A stretch of 64,000 bases of DNA. Source: Knoellia koreensis. GTDB lineage: Bacteria; Actinomycetota; Actinomycetes; Actinomycetales; Dermatophilaceae. The stretch covers positions 372,001 to 436,000 of the forward strand of contig NZ_JABEPQ010000002.1 of NCBI RefSeq assembly GCF_013041615.1, read 5' to 3'. This document shows positions 24,074-31,999 of the stretch, in pieces. The translations under genes and the position numbers were made by a program. The notes under the pieces were generated by a model. It did no database searches and was not told the DNA's origin. It saw nothing but the letters and a program-made list of their open reading frames with translations. The first letter of the stretch is position 1. Every line of letters begins with the position of its first letter.

Positions 24074-26410
24074 TCAGCTGTTCGCGGCCGCCCGCAGCGT
24101 GCTCTCCGACAGGACACCCGCGCCACCGACGGCGGTCACCGTCCCGAGTGCCGGGGTGGACTGCAGCGTCTGCGCCGCCGCTTCGACCAGCGAGCCCTTC
24201 TGGGTCAGGGCGATCAGCCGCTGGGTGGTGCCGGCGACGAGTGAGTCGACCAGCGAGCCGTCCGCGCCCGAGGTGAGGACGACCTCCGACGTCGTGGGCA
24301 TCTTCGGCCGGTAGAAGGCGGCCACGGCACCGGACGTCTCGTACCGGTTGGCCCCGGCGAGCCGGTCCACCGTGGTGACCCCGGCGGCCTTGAGGTCGGC
24401 CACGACCTGGTCGCCCACCACGGACGTGCCGCCCACCACCCGTGCCGTCTTGGCACCGGTGGCAGCCAGGCCCTGCCGCGTGTAGGCGCTCATCGCCTTG
24501 GCGGGCGTGAGCAGGATCGGTTCCTTCAGCGCGGCCGCGGGACCGGATGCGCCGAGGGCATCGGCGAGCCCGAGCCCGCCGGCGACGACGACCGAGGGGA
24601 CGGTGCCGCGCTTGGCCTTGATGGTCTGGGCGACGAGGGCGGACGTCTGGTAGCGGTCCCGCCCGCCGAGGCGCACGACGGTGAGCCCGCGCGCCTTCAG
24701 CTGGGACTCCACGCTCGCCCCGACGACGCCTGCCCCACCGACGATGTATGCCGTCTTGACGGCGCTGCCGCGCCGGTTCAGCTCGGTGACGGTCGCCGCC
24801 GGCAGCTTGGTCTGCTGGGTGAGCAGCAGGGGCCCGCCGACGGTCGTCGCGAGCGGTCCGGACACGGACGCGTCGGACAGCGTGGTGTCGCCACCGGCGA
24901 TGACGACCGCGGTCGCGCTCGTCGGGACGCGACCGGCCACGGCGGCGGCGGACGCGTAGCGGTCGCTGCCGCTGAGCCTGGCGGTCAGGTGGCGGATCAT
25001 CGTCGAGTTGACGGCACCACCGGGAGTGGCGCTGATGGCCCGCATCGAGTCGCCACTGATGGTCCGCGTCGCGCCGGAGCTCGAGGTGGCGGTGGCGGTG
25101 TGCACACCACCGTTGACCGTGCGGTCACGCAGGTCGAGGCGCACCACGTCGGGCAGTCCGAAGCGCGACGCCAGCGCCGACCCGGTCACGGTCTGGGTCC
25201 AGGCGCGCAGCGGGTTGGACGGCCGCAGGCTCCACGGGTCGGCCACGCCACGCAGGTACGGCAGGGGCGTACCACCCCAGACGTCCTCGTTGTTCTCCGT
25301 CCGGCCGCCGGAGGAGGACGAGAAGAGCGCCTGGATGATCTGGTCGTTGTACCGGGCGACGTAGCCGGTCGTGGCCGTGCCGGTCGCCCGGACGGCGTTC
25401 TTCCAGTTCTGCCAGTACCGCTGCTGCTGCGTGGGGTCGCTGGAGGTGCCCAGGACGGTCGAGTAGCCGCCGTAGACCTGGTCGTAGATCGTGTCCACGA
25501 CGTGGCAGTTGCAGGAGGACTGCACCTTGCCGCCGAGCTTCTGGTACTTCGCCAGGACATACCCGCGCGCCGCGGCGGCCTGCGCCTTGAGCGCCTCGGG
25601 GCTCCACGACCACGGGCTCTCGGCGATGTAGTCGAGGTACTCGTCGTGCACGACCACCTGGTTGACGACGTTCATCGTGCTCGCGGTCTTCGGGGTGACG
25701 ATGAGGGTGCCGTCGCGGTACTGCGCGCCACCGATGCGGATCAGGGTGCGGTCACCCGCGTAGGGCGCCTTGTCCCAGTTGAGCACCGCCTGCGGACCGC
25801 TGAGCGAGGTGGGGGTGCACGTCGAGCAGGAGGCGCTCACGACGCTCCCGGACACGGAGAACGCCACGGTGGAGGGCTTGGTCGCCGTCATGGTGCGCCC
25901 ACCGAGGGTCAGCGTGAAGCCGCCACCACCGGACGCCAGGACACTGCTCGTCGCACTGGCCGTGGCCGCGCCGTTGACGATGTTGACGTTGACCCACATG
26001 TTGTCCGGCACGGCGTCATAGGTCGTGCCCGTGTAGTAGTGGCCCAGGATCTCGTCGGCCTTGTAGCCGTCCTTGGCCATCTCCCACGCGCCGTACTGGC
26101 TCATGCCGAGGCCGTGTCCCCAGCCGGATCCCTTGAGGACCCAGCTCGGGGAGGCGGCCGCCGCGCGCAGGGTCGAGCCCGAGCTCCCCCGCGCCTGCGG
26201 TGCCGTGGCGGTCCCCGGCTGGGGTGCCAGGTCCCCCGGCGGACCCACCGGGCGGGCCTGGTCGGCGCCCCACTGGACGCCGGAGCCGGCGCCCGGGTCG
26301 GGCTGCGTCGCCCCGGCCGCCTGCGGCAGCGCCGCACCGACCACACCGCTCGTCACGAGCACCGCGACCGCGCGGACGACGGCGCCCGAGGTCCAGTGTC
26401 GGGCCGTCAT
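24074..26410 (-). CDS. Secreted SpoIID/LytB-domain protein with three CWB2 repeats
   Basis: 778 residues. The signal peptide ends near AAGATQ (~34). The SpoIID/LytB domain spans ~85-430: SGWGHGLGMSQYGAWEMA, the diagnostic motif, then DEYLDYIAESPWSWSPEALKAQAAAARGYVLAK, and SSSGGRTENNEDVW. SpoIID proteins cut glycan strands lacking stem peptides and need an intact glutamate; the Glu in EYLDYIAESPW fits but was not aligned. Three CWB2 repeats complete it (SGSDRYASAAAVA, GGRDRYQTSALVAQ, AGANRYETSGAVAA). The ATG overlaps the stop of the amidase gene by four bases, so the two hydrolases are translated together. A hairpin follows. Confidence 0.87.
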   Translation of the reverse strand: MTARHWTSGAVVRAVAVLVTSGVVGAALPQAAGATQPDPGAGSGVQWGADQARPVGPPGDLAPQPGTATAPQARGSSGSTLRAAAASPSWVLKGSGWGHGLGMSQYGAWEMAKDGYKADEILGHYYTGTTYDAVPDNMWVNVNIVNGAATASATSSVLASGGGGFTLTLGGRTMTATKPSTVAFSVSGSVVSASCSTCTPTSLSGPQAVLNWDKAPYAGDRTLIRIGGAQYRDGTLIVTPKTASTMNVVNQVVVHDEYLDYIAESPWSWSPEALKAQAAAARGYVLAKYQKLGGKVQSSCNCHVVDTIYDQVYGGYSTVLGTSSDPTQQQRYWQNWKNAVRATGTATTGYVARYNDQIIQALFSSSSGGRTENNEDVWGGTPLPYLRGVADPWSLRPSNPLRAWTQTVTGSALASRFGLPDVVRLDLRDRTVNGGVHTATATSSSGATRTISGDSMRAISATPGGAVNSTMIRHLTARLSGSDRYASAAAVAGRVPTSATAVVIAGGDTTLSDASVSGPLATTVGGPLLLTQQTKLPAATVTELNRRGSAVKTAYIVGGAGVVGASVESQLKARGLTVVRLGGRDRYQTSALVAQTIKAKRGTVPSVVVAGGLGLADALGASGPAAALKEPILLTPAKAMSAYTRQGLAATGAKTARVVGGTSVVGDQVVADLKAAGVTTVDRLAGANRYETSGAVAAFYRPKMPTTSEVVLTSGADGSLVDSLVAGTTQRLIALTQKGSLVEAAAQTLQSTPALGTVTAVGGAGVLSESTLRAAANS

Positions 26411-28821
26411 GACCGCACCGCCTGCTGCGCGCGCCCGGCCACCAGCTCGTTCACCGCTCCGGTGCCACCGAGGACGGTGACGCTGCGCAGTCCGGGCGCC
26501 TGGTCGAGCCAGCTGGCCGTCGCCGACGGCATCACGGTGCGGCGGGCGTAGAGCATGATCCGCCCGAGCTGGCCACCGGAGAGAGTGTCGACCAGTGCGG
26601 TCGCCTCCCCCGAGGACAGCACGACGTCCTGTGCCTGCATGACGCCGCGGGCCCACGTCCCGATCGCCGTGGCGGTCGCGTACCGGTCTGCTCCCGCCAC
26701 CCGGCGCGGGCTCGGCAGTGCACGCACGACGGCGTCGGACACGACCCCGGTGCCGCCCGCGACGACGGTGCGCTTGGCACCGACCCTCGTCAGCGCCCAC
26801 CGCGTCTCGGTCGGCACCTTCGTCGCCTGCACGAGCAGGACCGGCCGCTTGAGCGCGCTGCCTGGGCCGGACAGGACGAGGCCGTCGGACATCGACCCGA
26901 TGTCACCGGAGGCGACGAGGACGTCGGGCGACGCACCGATCCGGGCCGCGACGCCGGCCGCGGTGTCGTAGCGGTTCTTCCCGGCGACCCGGTCGATGCT
27001 GGTCACCCCGAGCGAGCGCAGCTGTTGCTCGACCGCGCTGGAGATGACGCCCGTGCCACCGACGATGTATGCCGTGGTGACCCGGCGGGCGCGCAGGTCC
27101 GCCGTGACGACGGAGGGCAGCGACGTCGGCTTGGTCAGGAGCATCGCCGCGCCCTTGGCGCGGGCCAGCGGGGCCGAGACGAGGGCGTCCGGCATGGCGG
27201 CGTCCGCGCCGCTGGCGAGGACCACGGCCTGCGACTGCGGGTTCGCGGCCCGGGCCACCTGGACCGCGGTGTCGTAGCGGTCGGCGCCGCCGATGCGCGC
27301 CGGGCAGTAGCCGGGTGGTCCGCCGTCCGGTGGCGGGTTGATCTGCACCCGCGCGGTGTACGGCGGAACCGAGTTGGCGGTGCCGCTCCCGGCACTCGCG
27401 GACACGCTCACGGCATACTCCCCCGGCGGCGGCAGGGCGCCACCGAAGGTGCCGTTCCACGACGCGACGAGGCCGGCGGCCTTGGTCGCGGTGCCGCGCA
27501 GGGTCGTCAGCACGGCGGTGGAGCAGACGCTGCGCACCTGGAGGGTCCAGTTCATGGTGCGGTCGGGGTTGGCCCGCACCGTCGTGGTCACGGGCTGGCC
27601 GTAGTCCCACGACGTGACGTCGATGCGTGGGTTGAAGAACGCCGCACCCATCAGGGCTCGCGAATCAGCCCTGATGGTGGGCAGTTTCGCCTCCAACGCG
27701 TTGCCGGGGCACTCGGTGTCGTTCGGTGCTCCGTCGGCATCACGGTGGCCCGACACCGTCGAGATCGGCCGGGTCATGCCATCGAGGGTGACGGTGGCGG
27801 TGGGGTCGACGTGGGCGAGGCTCAGCTTCCAGGCGAAGAGCTTGCTGAACGCGTTGACGACGGCCGCCGGTGGGGTGGCCGTGTTGAACGTGCCGATGGC
27901 GGCTGCGCCGAAGAGCTGGCTGTTGAAGCCGCCGGTGTGTGCGCCGATGACCGGCTGGTCGACACCGCCGGCGCGCCCCTCCCAGGTGCGGCCGAAGCGG
28001 TCGACGAGGAAGTTGTAGCCGATGTCGCTCCAGCCACGGGACTTGGTGTGGAAGGTGTAGATGCCGCGGATGATGGCCGGCACCTGGCTGGCCGTGTAGT
28101 TGTTGGCGTTGACGGTGTGGTGGACGAAGCCGGCCTTGATGGTGCCGTACTCCGGGACACCGGTGCGCAGCGACTCGTCGGCGCCCCACTGCGCTCGCGT
28201 GTAGATGGTCGGCTTGGCGCCGGCACCGCTGGCCGAGCCCGCCGTGCTGGTCGGCTTGTCGGCCGGAGCGCTCGACGGGTCGATGACGTCGAGCTGGACG
28301 TCCGCCGGTGCCTGCGCGCTGGCATCAAGGACGCGGACCTGCACCGCGTCCGAGGTCACGACGTAGGGGTCGGTGCCGCCGCGCTCATCCTTGGCCTCCG
28401 CGCTGCCCGGGTCGGGACCGTGGTCGTCGGAGGTGGACATCGTCGTCCACGCGCCCCAGGCGCCGGCGTCGCGTGTGCGGTACTCGACCCGGCGGTCCGG
28501 CCCGAGCTCACCGGCCGGCCAGGTCACCCCGATGACCCGGAGCCCGCCGCCCGTCTGCTGGGCGCTGCTCTGCACGCCGGACCGGCTGGTGCCGGGCACC
28601 CGGGCGGTGCGGGCACCCTCGCGCGGGGCCACGGCACCGGCCGTCGCCGCCCGCAGGTCGTCGGCCGACATCGCCCGCAGCGGCACCCGCAGGTCCTGGG
28701 TGGGCACCGGCCGCGGTGCCGCCTGCGCGGCGGGCGGGCGGGTGCTGAGCACCGCGCCGGTCACCACCAGCACGCTCGACAGGACCAGGACGAAGACGGC
28801 GCGCAGACGCAGAACTCTCAC
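26407..28821 (-). CDS. N-acetylmuramoyl-L-alanine amidase (PGRP-type) with three CWB2 repeats
   Basis: About 804 residues from the GTG at 28821, chosen because RVLRLRAVFVLVLSSVLVV then forms a proper signal peptide; the frame is open 66 bases further up. Residues ~210-400 are a peptidoglycan-recognition amidase domain: RAQWGADESL, GFVHHTVNANNYT (zinc His), GWSDIGYNFLVDRFGRTWEGRAGG, SGHRDADGAPNDTECPG (zinc His and Cys). It would cut the bond between muramic acid and the stem peptide. CWB2 repeats with GGADRYDTAVQVA, AGKNRYDTAAGVA and AGADRYATATAIG make up the C-terminal 290 residues. It heads an operon with the SpoIID-type gene. Triple GTCACA boxes upstream suggest MtrA-type control. Confidence 0.88.
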   Translation of the reverse strand: MRVLRLRAVFVLVLSSVLVVTGAVLSTRPPAAQAAPRPVPTQDLRVPLRAMSADDLRAATAGAVAPREGARTARVPGTSRSGVQSSAQQTGGGLRVIGVTWPAGELGPDRRVEYRTRDAGAWGAWTTMSTSDDHGPDPGSAEAKDERGGTDPYVVTSDAVQVRVLDASAQAPADVQLDVIDPSSAPADKPTSTAGSASGAGAKPTIYTRAQWGADESLRTGVPEYGTIKAGFVHHTVNANNYTASQVPAIIRGIYTFHTKSRGWSDIGYNFLVDRFGRTWEGRAGGVDQPVIGAHTGGFNSQLFGAAAIGTFNTATPPAAVVNAFSKLFAWKLSLAHVDPTATVTLDGMTRPISTVSGHRDADGAPNDTECPGNALEAKLPTIRADSRALMGAAFFNPRIDVTSWDYGQPVTTTVRANPDRTMNWTLQVRSVCSTAVLTTLRGTATKAAGLVASWNGTFGGALPPPGEYAVSVSASAGSGTANSVPPYTARVQINPPPDGGPPGYCPARIGGADRYDTAVQVARAANPQSQAVVLASGADAAMPDALVSAPLARAKGAAMLLTKPTSLPSVVTADLRARRVTTAYIVGGTGVISSAVEQQLRSLGVTSIDRVAGKNRYDTAAGVAARIGASPDVLVASGDIGSMSDGLVLSGPGSALKRPVLLVQATKVPTETRWALTRVGAKRTVVAGGTGVVSDAVVRALPSPRRVAGADRYATATAIGTWARGVMQAQDVVLSSGEATALVDTLSGGQLGRIMLYARRTVMPSATASWLDQAPGLRSVTVLGGTGAVNELVAGRAQQAVRS

Positions 28822-28882
28822 GAGACAACCACCACAGGGGTCGGGGCACAGCGGGGAGGACACAGCGGACAACCCGACCAAT

Positions 28883-28908
28883 GTCACACACCAGTCACAC
28901 CCGTCACA
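28883..28908. promoter_or_regulatory. Three direct GTCACA boxes upstream of the amidase operon
   Basis: GTCACA at 28883, 28894 and 28903; the last two are nine bases apart. Tandem GTCACA-type boxes are the known binding sites of the MtrA response regulator in mycobacteria and corynebacteria, which controls peptidoglycan hydrolases. The match is by eye. Confidence 0.4.
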
Positions 28909-29044
28909 GGCGCGAGCAGGAGCCGTGGCCGTTTCGTTACCACTGCTGCGGGACGCTCGTGTCCCCCCGGCGATGCGTGGGGATACGGCCGGTGAAGGTC
29001 AGGTAGCGCGGAGCGGCGGTTCCCGGCCCGGCCGACGCCGTCAC

Positions 29045-29050
29045 TAGGCT
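29045..29050 (+). promoter_or_regulatory. Leaderless -10 box (TAGGCT) for GT2/DUF2304 pair
   Basis: TAGGCT ends eight bases before the ATG at 29059, and no ribosome site is present. A leaderless transcript is predicted. Confidence 0.45.
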
Positions 29051-29058
29051 GACCCTCG

Positions 29059-29727
29059 ATGAACGAGGATGTCTGGCTGGTCGTCCCCCTCTACAACGAG
29101 GCGACCGTCATCGCCGACGTGGTGCGCCGCGCGCGGGAGGTGTTCCCCCACGTGGTGTGCGTCGACGACGGCTCGGCCGACGACAGCGCCCGGCTGGCCG
29201 CGCAGGCCGGTGCGGTCGTGGTCCGCCACCCCGTCAACCTCGGGCAGGGCGCCGCCCTCCAGACCGGGTTCGAGTACGCGCTGAGCGTGCCCGACATGCG
29301 TTGGGTGGTCACCTTCGACGCCGATGGCCAGCACCAGGTCGAGGACGTCGTGGCGATGCTGGACCTCGCCCGCGCCGAGGGCCTCGACGTCGTGTTCGGG
29401 TCGCGGTTCCTCGACGACCGCACCGACGCGGGGCTGCTCAAGCGGGCGGTGCTGCGGATGGCCGTGGCGTACACCAACCTCACGACCCGCACCAAGCTCA
29501 CCGACGCCCACAACGGCCTGCGCCTGCTCTCGCGCGACGTGGTGAGCCGCCTGCAGATCACGCAGAACCGGATGGCCCACGCCTCCGAGCTCGTCTCCCA
29601 GATCGGCGCCCTCGACGTGCGCTACGCCGAGAGCCCGGTCCATGTCCTCTACACCGACTACTCCCGCTCCAAGGGCCAGTCGCTGTGGAACGCCGTCAAC
29701 ATCCTCGCGGAGCTGATCCTGCGATGA
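29059..29727 (+). CDS. GT2 glycosyltransferase, polyprenyl-phosphate sugar synthase type (no membrane domain)
   Basis: 222 residues. LVVPLYNEATVIADVV (7-22), VCVDDGSADDSA and the metal site TFDADGQHQVEDV are standard GT2 motifs. GSRFLDDRTDAGLLKRAVLRM and AHNGLRLLSRDVV match dolichyl-phosphate mannose synthase-like enzymes. There are no membrane helices of its own. The next gene, a small DUF2304 membrane protein overlapping by four bases, probably anchors it. This pair is widespread in bacteria that decorate wall polymers through lipid-phosphate sugars. Sugar unknown. Confidence 0.87.
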   Translation: MNEDVWLVVPLYNEATVIADVVRRAREVFPHVVCVDDGSADDSARLAAQAGAVVVRHPVNLGQGAALQTGFEYALSVPDMRWVVTFDADGQHQVEDVVAMLDLARAEGLDVVFGSRFLDDRTDAGLLKRAVLRMAVAYTNLTTRTKLTDAHNGLRLLSRDVVSRLQITQNRMAHASELVSQIGALDVRYAESPVHVLYTDYSRSKGQSLWNAVNILAELILR

Positions 29728-30116
29728 AGATCCTGCTGATCCAGATCGTCCTGATCGCGGTCGTCGTGGCCGTCGTGGCCCGGCTGTTCCGCTCGCGCGG
29801 CGCGCGCGCCCAGGCCATCCGCCGGCTGGGGCTGATCCTGTTCGCCGGCTTCGCGGTGGTCTCGATCCTCATCCCCGACGTGTGGAACCGCATCGCCCAC
29901 CTGGTGGGGGTCGGCCGCGGCACCGACATGGTGCTCTACGCCCTCGTCGTCGCCTTCCTCTCCTTCACCGTCACGACCTACCTGCGCTTCCGGGACCTCG
30001 AGACGAGGTACACCAAGCTCGCCCGACGCCTCGCGCTCGACGAGGTCAGGGGCGACCGGGCGCTTCCCGATGACGGGGACGAGCCGCCCGCGGACGACCC
30101 GCCCTCCCCTCGCTGA
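29724..30116 (+). CDS. DUF2304 small membrane protein
   Basis: 130 residues with three membrane segments (~1-20, ~34-50, ~68-86) separated by short basic loops (RLFRSRGARAQAIRRLG), and an acidic, Pro-rich cytoplasmic tail. The pattern is that of DUF2304, almost always encoded next to a soluble GT2. It overlaps the GT2 gene by four bases and likely serves as its membrane partner. A hairpin of two facing 8-mer motif copies follows the stop by nine bases. Confidence 0.85.
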   Translation: MKILLIQIVLIAVVVAVVARLFRSRGARAQAIRRLGLILFAGFAVVSILIPDVWNRIAHLVGVGRGTDMVLYALVVAFLSFTVTTYLRFRDLETRYTKLARRLALDEVRGDRALPDDGDEPPADDPPSPR

Positions 30117-30125
30117 CCAGACGCG

Positions 30126-30153
30126 GGTATGCCGCGTGCCCACGCGGCATACC
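30126..30153. terminator. Second hairpin built from two facing 8-mer motif copies
   Basis: Perfect 13-bp arms at 30126-30138 and 30141-30153 with a 2-base centre; in practice the innermost pairs would open to form the loop. Each arm carries GTATGCCG/CGGCATAC. It lies between convergent genes. Confidence 0.65.
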
Positions 30154-30182
30154 GGCTCACCACCGTGGGTGGCCGCCGTCGG

Positions 30183-31175
30183 TCAGGACAGCCGGCCCAG
30201 CGCGTCCACGGCTGCGTCGAACGCGGTGAGGCTGGTGAGGCCGCCACCATCGGAGGGGCGGCCGCCCTCGACGACGGCCCGCGCGAGGTCGGCCGCGTCG
30301 GGCGAGGCGAGCTCGACACCCACCGGTCGCGGTGCCGTGTCGGTGGCGACGACCCGGGCCCCGGCGGCGAGCGCTTCCCGGACGATGACCGAGTCGCCGT
30401 CCCAGGCGGTCGGGCGCAGGAAGACCGCACTGCGCAGGAGCACGTCGTGCACCTCCGAGGGCGACGCGTCGAAGCTGAGCTCCACCCACGGCAGCCCTGC
30501 CACCGCAGCGCGCAGCTCGGCGAGCTCGGGACCCGCGTGGCCGTAGGCGAGCACGCGCAATGCTGCATCGGGCCAGGATTCGCGCACCAGCTCGGCGGCG
30601 CGTACGGCCAGGTCGGCGTTGTAGTGGGCGAGGCCCGCGTTGGTGGCCACGCTGAGCAGGTGCGGCTCCCGGACCTGGCCGTCGCCCGCGGAGGCGTGCG
30701 CGGGCGAGGTGGCGTCGGCGGAGAACGGCGTGATGACGCGCACCGGGCGACCCGGCCCGTCCTCGAAGGCGAGCGCGATCTCGTCGTTGACCGGCCAGAT
30801 CTCGTCGTAGGCGCGCAGCGCCGTGCGCAGGACCCGGCGTTGTCGGTGGCTCATCCGCTCGAGCTGGCCTGCGACCGAACCGCTGTGCAGGACCAGTGCG
30901 GTGCGGCCGGGCAACAGAGCGAAGACGGGGGCGAGGACCATGGCGCGCCACAGCCGAGTGATGTGCAACAGGTGCAGGCCGCGGCGGCGGACGGCTCGGG
31001 GCAGCGCGCCGAGCGCCCGGCGGGGCGAGCCGGTGTCGACGTAGGTCACCGGGTGGCCCGCGGCGCGCAGCTGGGCGGTCAGCTGGGCGTGGCTGGCCAG
31101 GACACCGCCGACCTCGCCGTGCTCCTGGGCCCACTGCACGACGGGGGCTGGTCCACGAGCAGGACGCCTCGCCAT
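30183..31175 (-). CDS. GT-B (GT4-type) glycosyltransferase of the polymer operon
   Basis: 330 residues. A GT-B enzyme: N-terminal acceptor half with EHGEVGGVLASHAQLTAQLRAAGHPVTYVDTG, and C-terminal donor half with LLSVATNAGLAHYNADLAVRAAELV, VELSFDASPSEVHDVLLRSAVFLRP and SVIVREALAAGARVVATD. The E-x7-E pattern of retaining GT4 enzymes is only partly kept (REALAAG). It is the last gene of a minus-strand operon with two CDP-alcohol phosphotransferases and an ABC exporter. The likely job is adding a sugar to the polyol-phosphate polymer or its linkage unit. The ATG shares one base with the upstream stop. Confidence 0.8.
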   Translation of the reverse strand: MARRPARGPAPVVQWAQEHGEVGGVLASHAQLTAQLRAAGHPVTYVDTGSPRRALGALPRAVRRRGLHLLHITRLWRAMVLAPVFALLPGRTALVLHSGSVAGQLERMSHRQRRVLRTALRAYDEIWPVNDEIALAFEDGPGRPVRVITPFSADATSPAHASAGDGQVREPHLLSVATNAGLAHYNADLAVRAAELVRESWPDAALRVLAYGHAGPELAELRAAVAGLPWVELSFDASPSEVHDVLLRSAVFLRPTAWDGDSVIVREALAAGARVVATDTAPRPVGVELASPDAADLARAVVEGGRPSDGGGLTSLTAFDAAVDALGRLS

Positions 31176-31999
31176 CAGCGCAGCCGTGAGCTGGTGAGGA
31201 CGCCGAGGAGGTGGCCGCCGGCCGTGATGACCGCCAGCGGCACCATGACGGCCACGAGCACCCGGGTGCCGAGCAGGTCGCCGTGGGCGACGTCGACGAT
31301 GCCGGCCAGCAACGCCAGCAGTGATGCCTCGATCGCGACGAAGGCACGGAAGACCGGCAGGTAGCCGAAGGCCCGGCGGATTGCCGCCAGCCCCGACACC
31401 CGCGACCGGGTCGTGGCGGCCACGTCCTCCAGGGGCGGGCGGCCGGTCTTGGCCCGGGCGACGTGGACGAGGTCGGTGAAGGCCTTGTTGAGCAGGACGA
31501 GGATGGCGACCAGCATGCCCAGCACCGTCCAGCCACCGACCCGGGAGGGGTCGGTGAGGGTCCACCCGTCCGCGCGCAGGCCGAGCGCCGCGGGGATGGC
31601 GGCCTCGGTGGCGTAGTGACCCACCCGGTCGAGGTAGATGCCGGCCGGTGAGAACCGTTGCCGCCAGCGGGCGACCTCGCCGTCGCTGCAGTCGAGGAGC
31701 AGCTGCAGCTGCATGCCGAGGACGCACAGGAGAGGGCCGACCAGACCGGGCAGCGGCAGGGCCAGCGCACCGCCGACGCCGGCGACGATCATCAGCCAGG
31801 TCACGCCGTTGGGGGTGATGCCGGTGGGCAGCAGGGCCCGGGTGACCGGCAGCGACAGGTGGCGCATGTAGAGCGCGCCGGCCCAGTGCTCGGCGTTGTA
31901 GCGGGCGATGTGCTCGGGCGGCTGCGCGACCGCGCGCAGCTGCGCCATGGTCGGGTGGTTGTCCCGCGGGTCGTGGGCCGTGGCGGTCGGGTCGGTCAC
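31175..31999 (-). CDS. CDP-alcohol phosphatidyltransferase family protein with altered motif
   Basis: 274 residues, about six membrane helices. The family motif DG-x2-AR-x8-G-x3-D-x3-D reads DGEVARWRQRFSPAGIYLDRVGH: the last aspartate, thought to be the catalytic base, is histidine. The earlier metal-binding aspartates remain. Normal enzymes swap CMP on a CDP-alcohol for another alcohol. This one may use another base, may have unusual specificity, or may be a non-catalytic partner of the larger enzyme encoded just before it. The GTG start at 31999 overlaps that gene's stop by four bases. Confidence 0.83.
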   Translation of the reverse strand: MTDPTATAHDPRDNHPTMAQLRAVAQPPEHIARYNAEHWAGALYMRHLSLPVTRALLPTGITPNGVTWLMIVAGVGGALALPLPGLVGPLLCVLGMQLQLLLDCSDGEVARWRQRFSPAGIYLDRVGHYATEAAIPAALGLRADGWTLTDPSRVGGWTVLGMLVAILVLLNKAFTDLVHVARAKTGRPPLEDVAATTRSRVSGLAAIRRAFGYLPVFRAFVAIEASLLALLAGIVDVAHGDLLGTRVLVAVMVPLAVITAGGHLLGVLTSSRLR

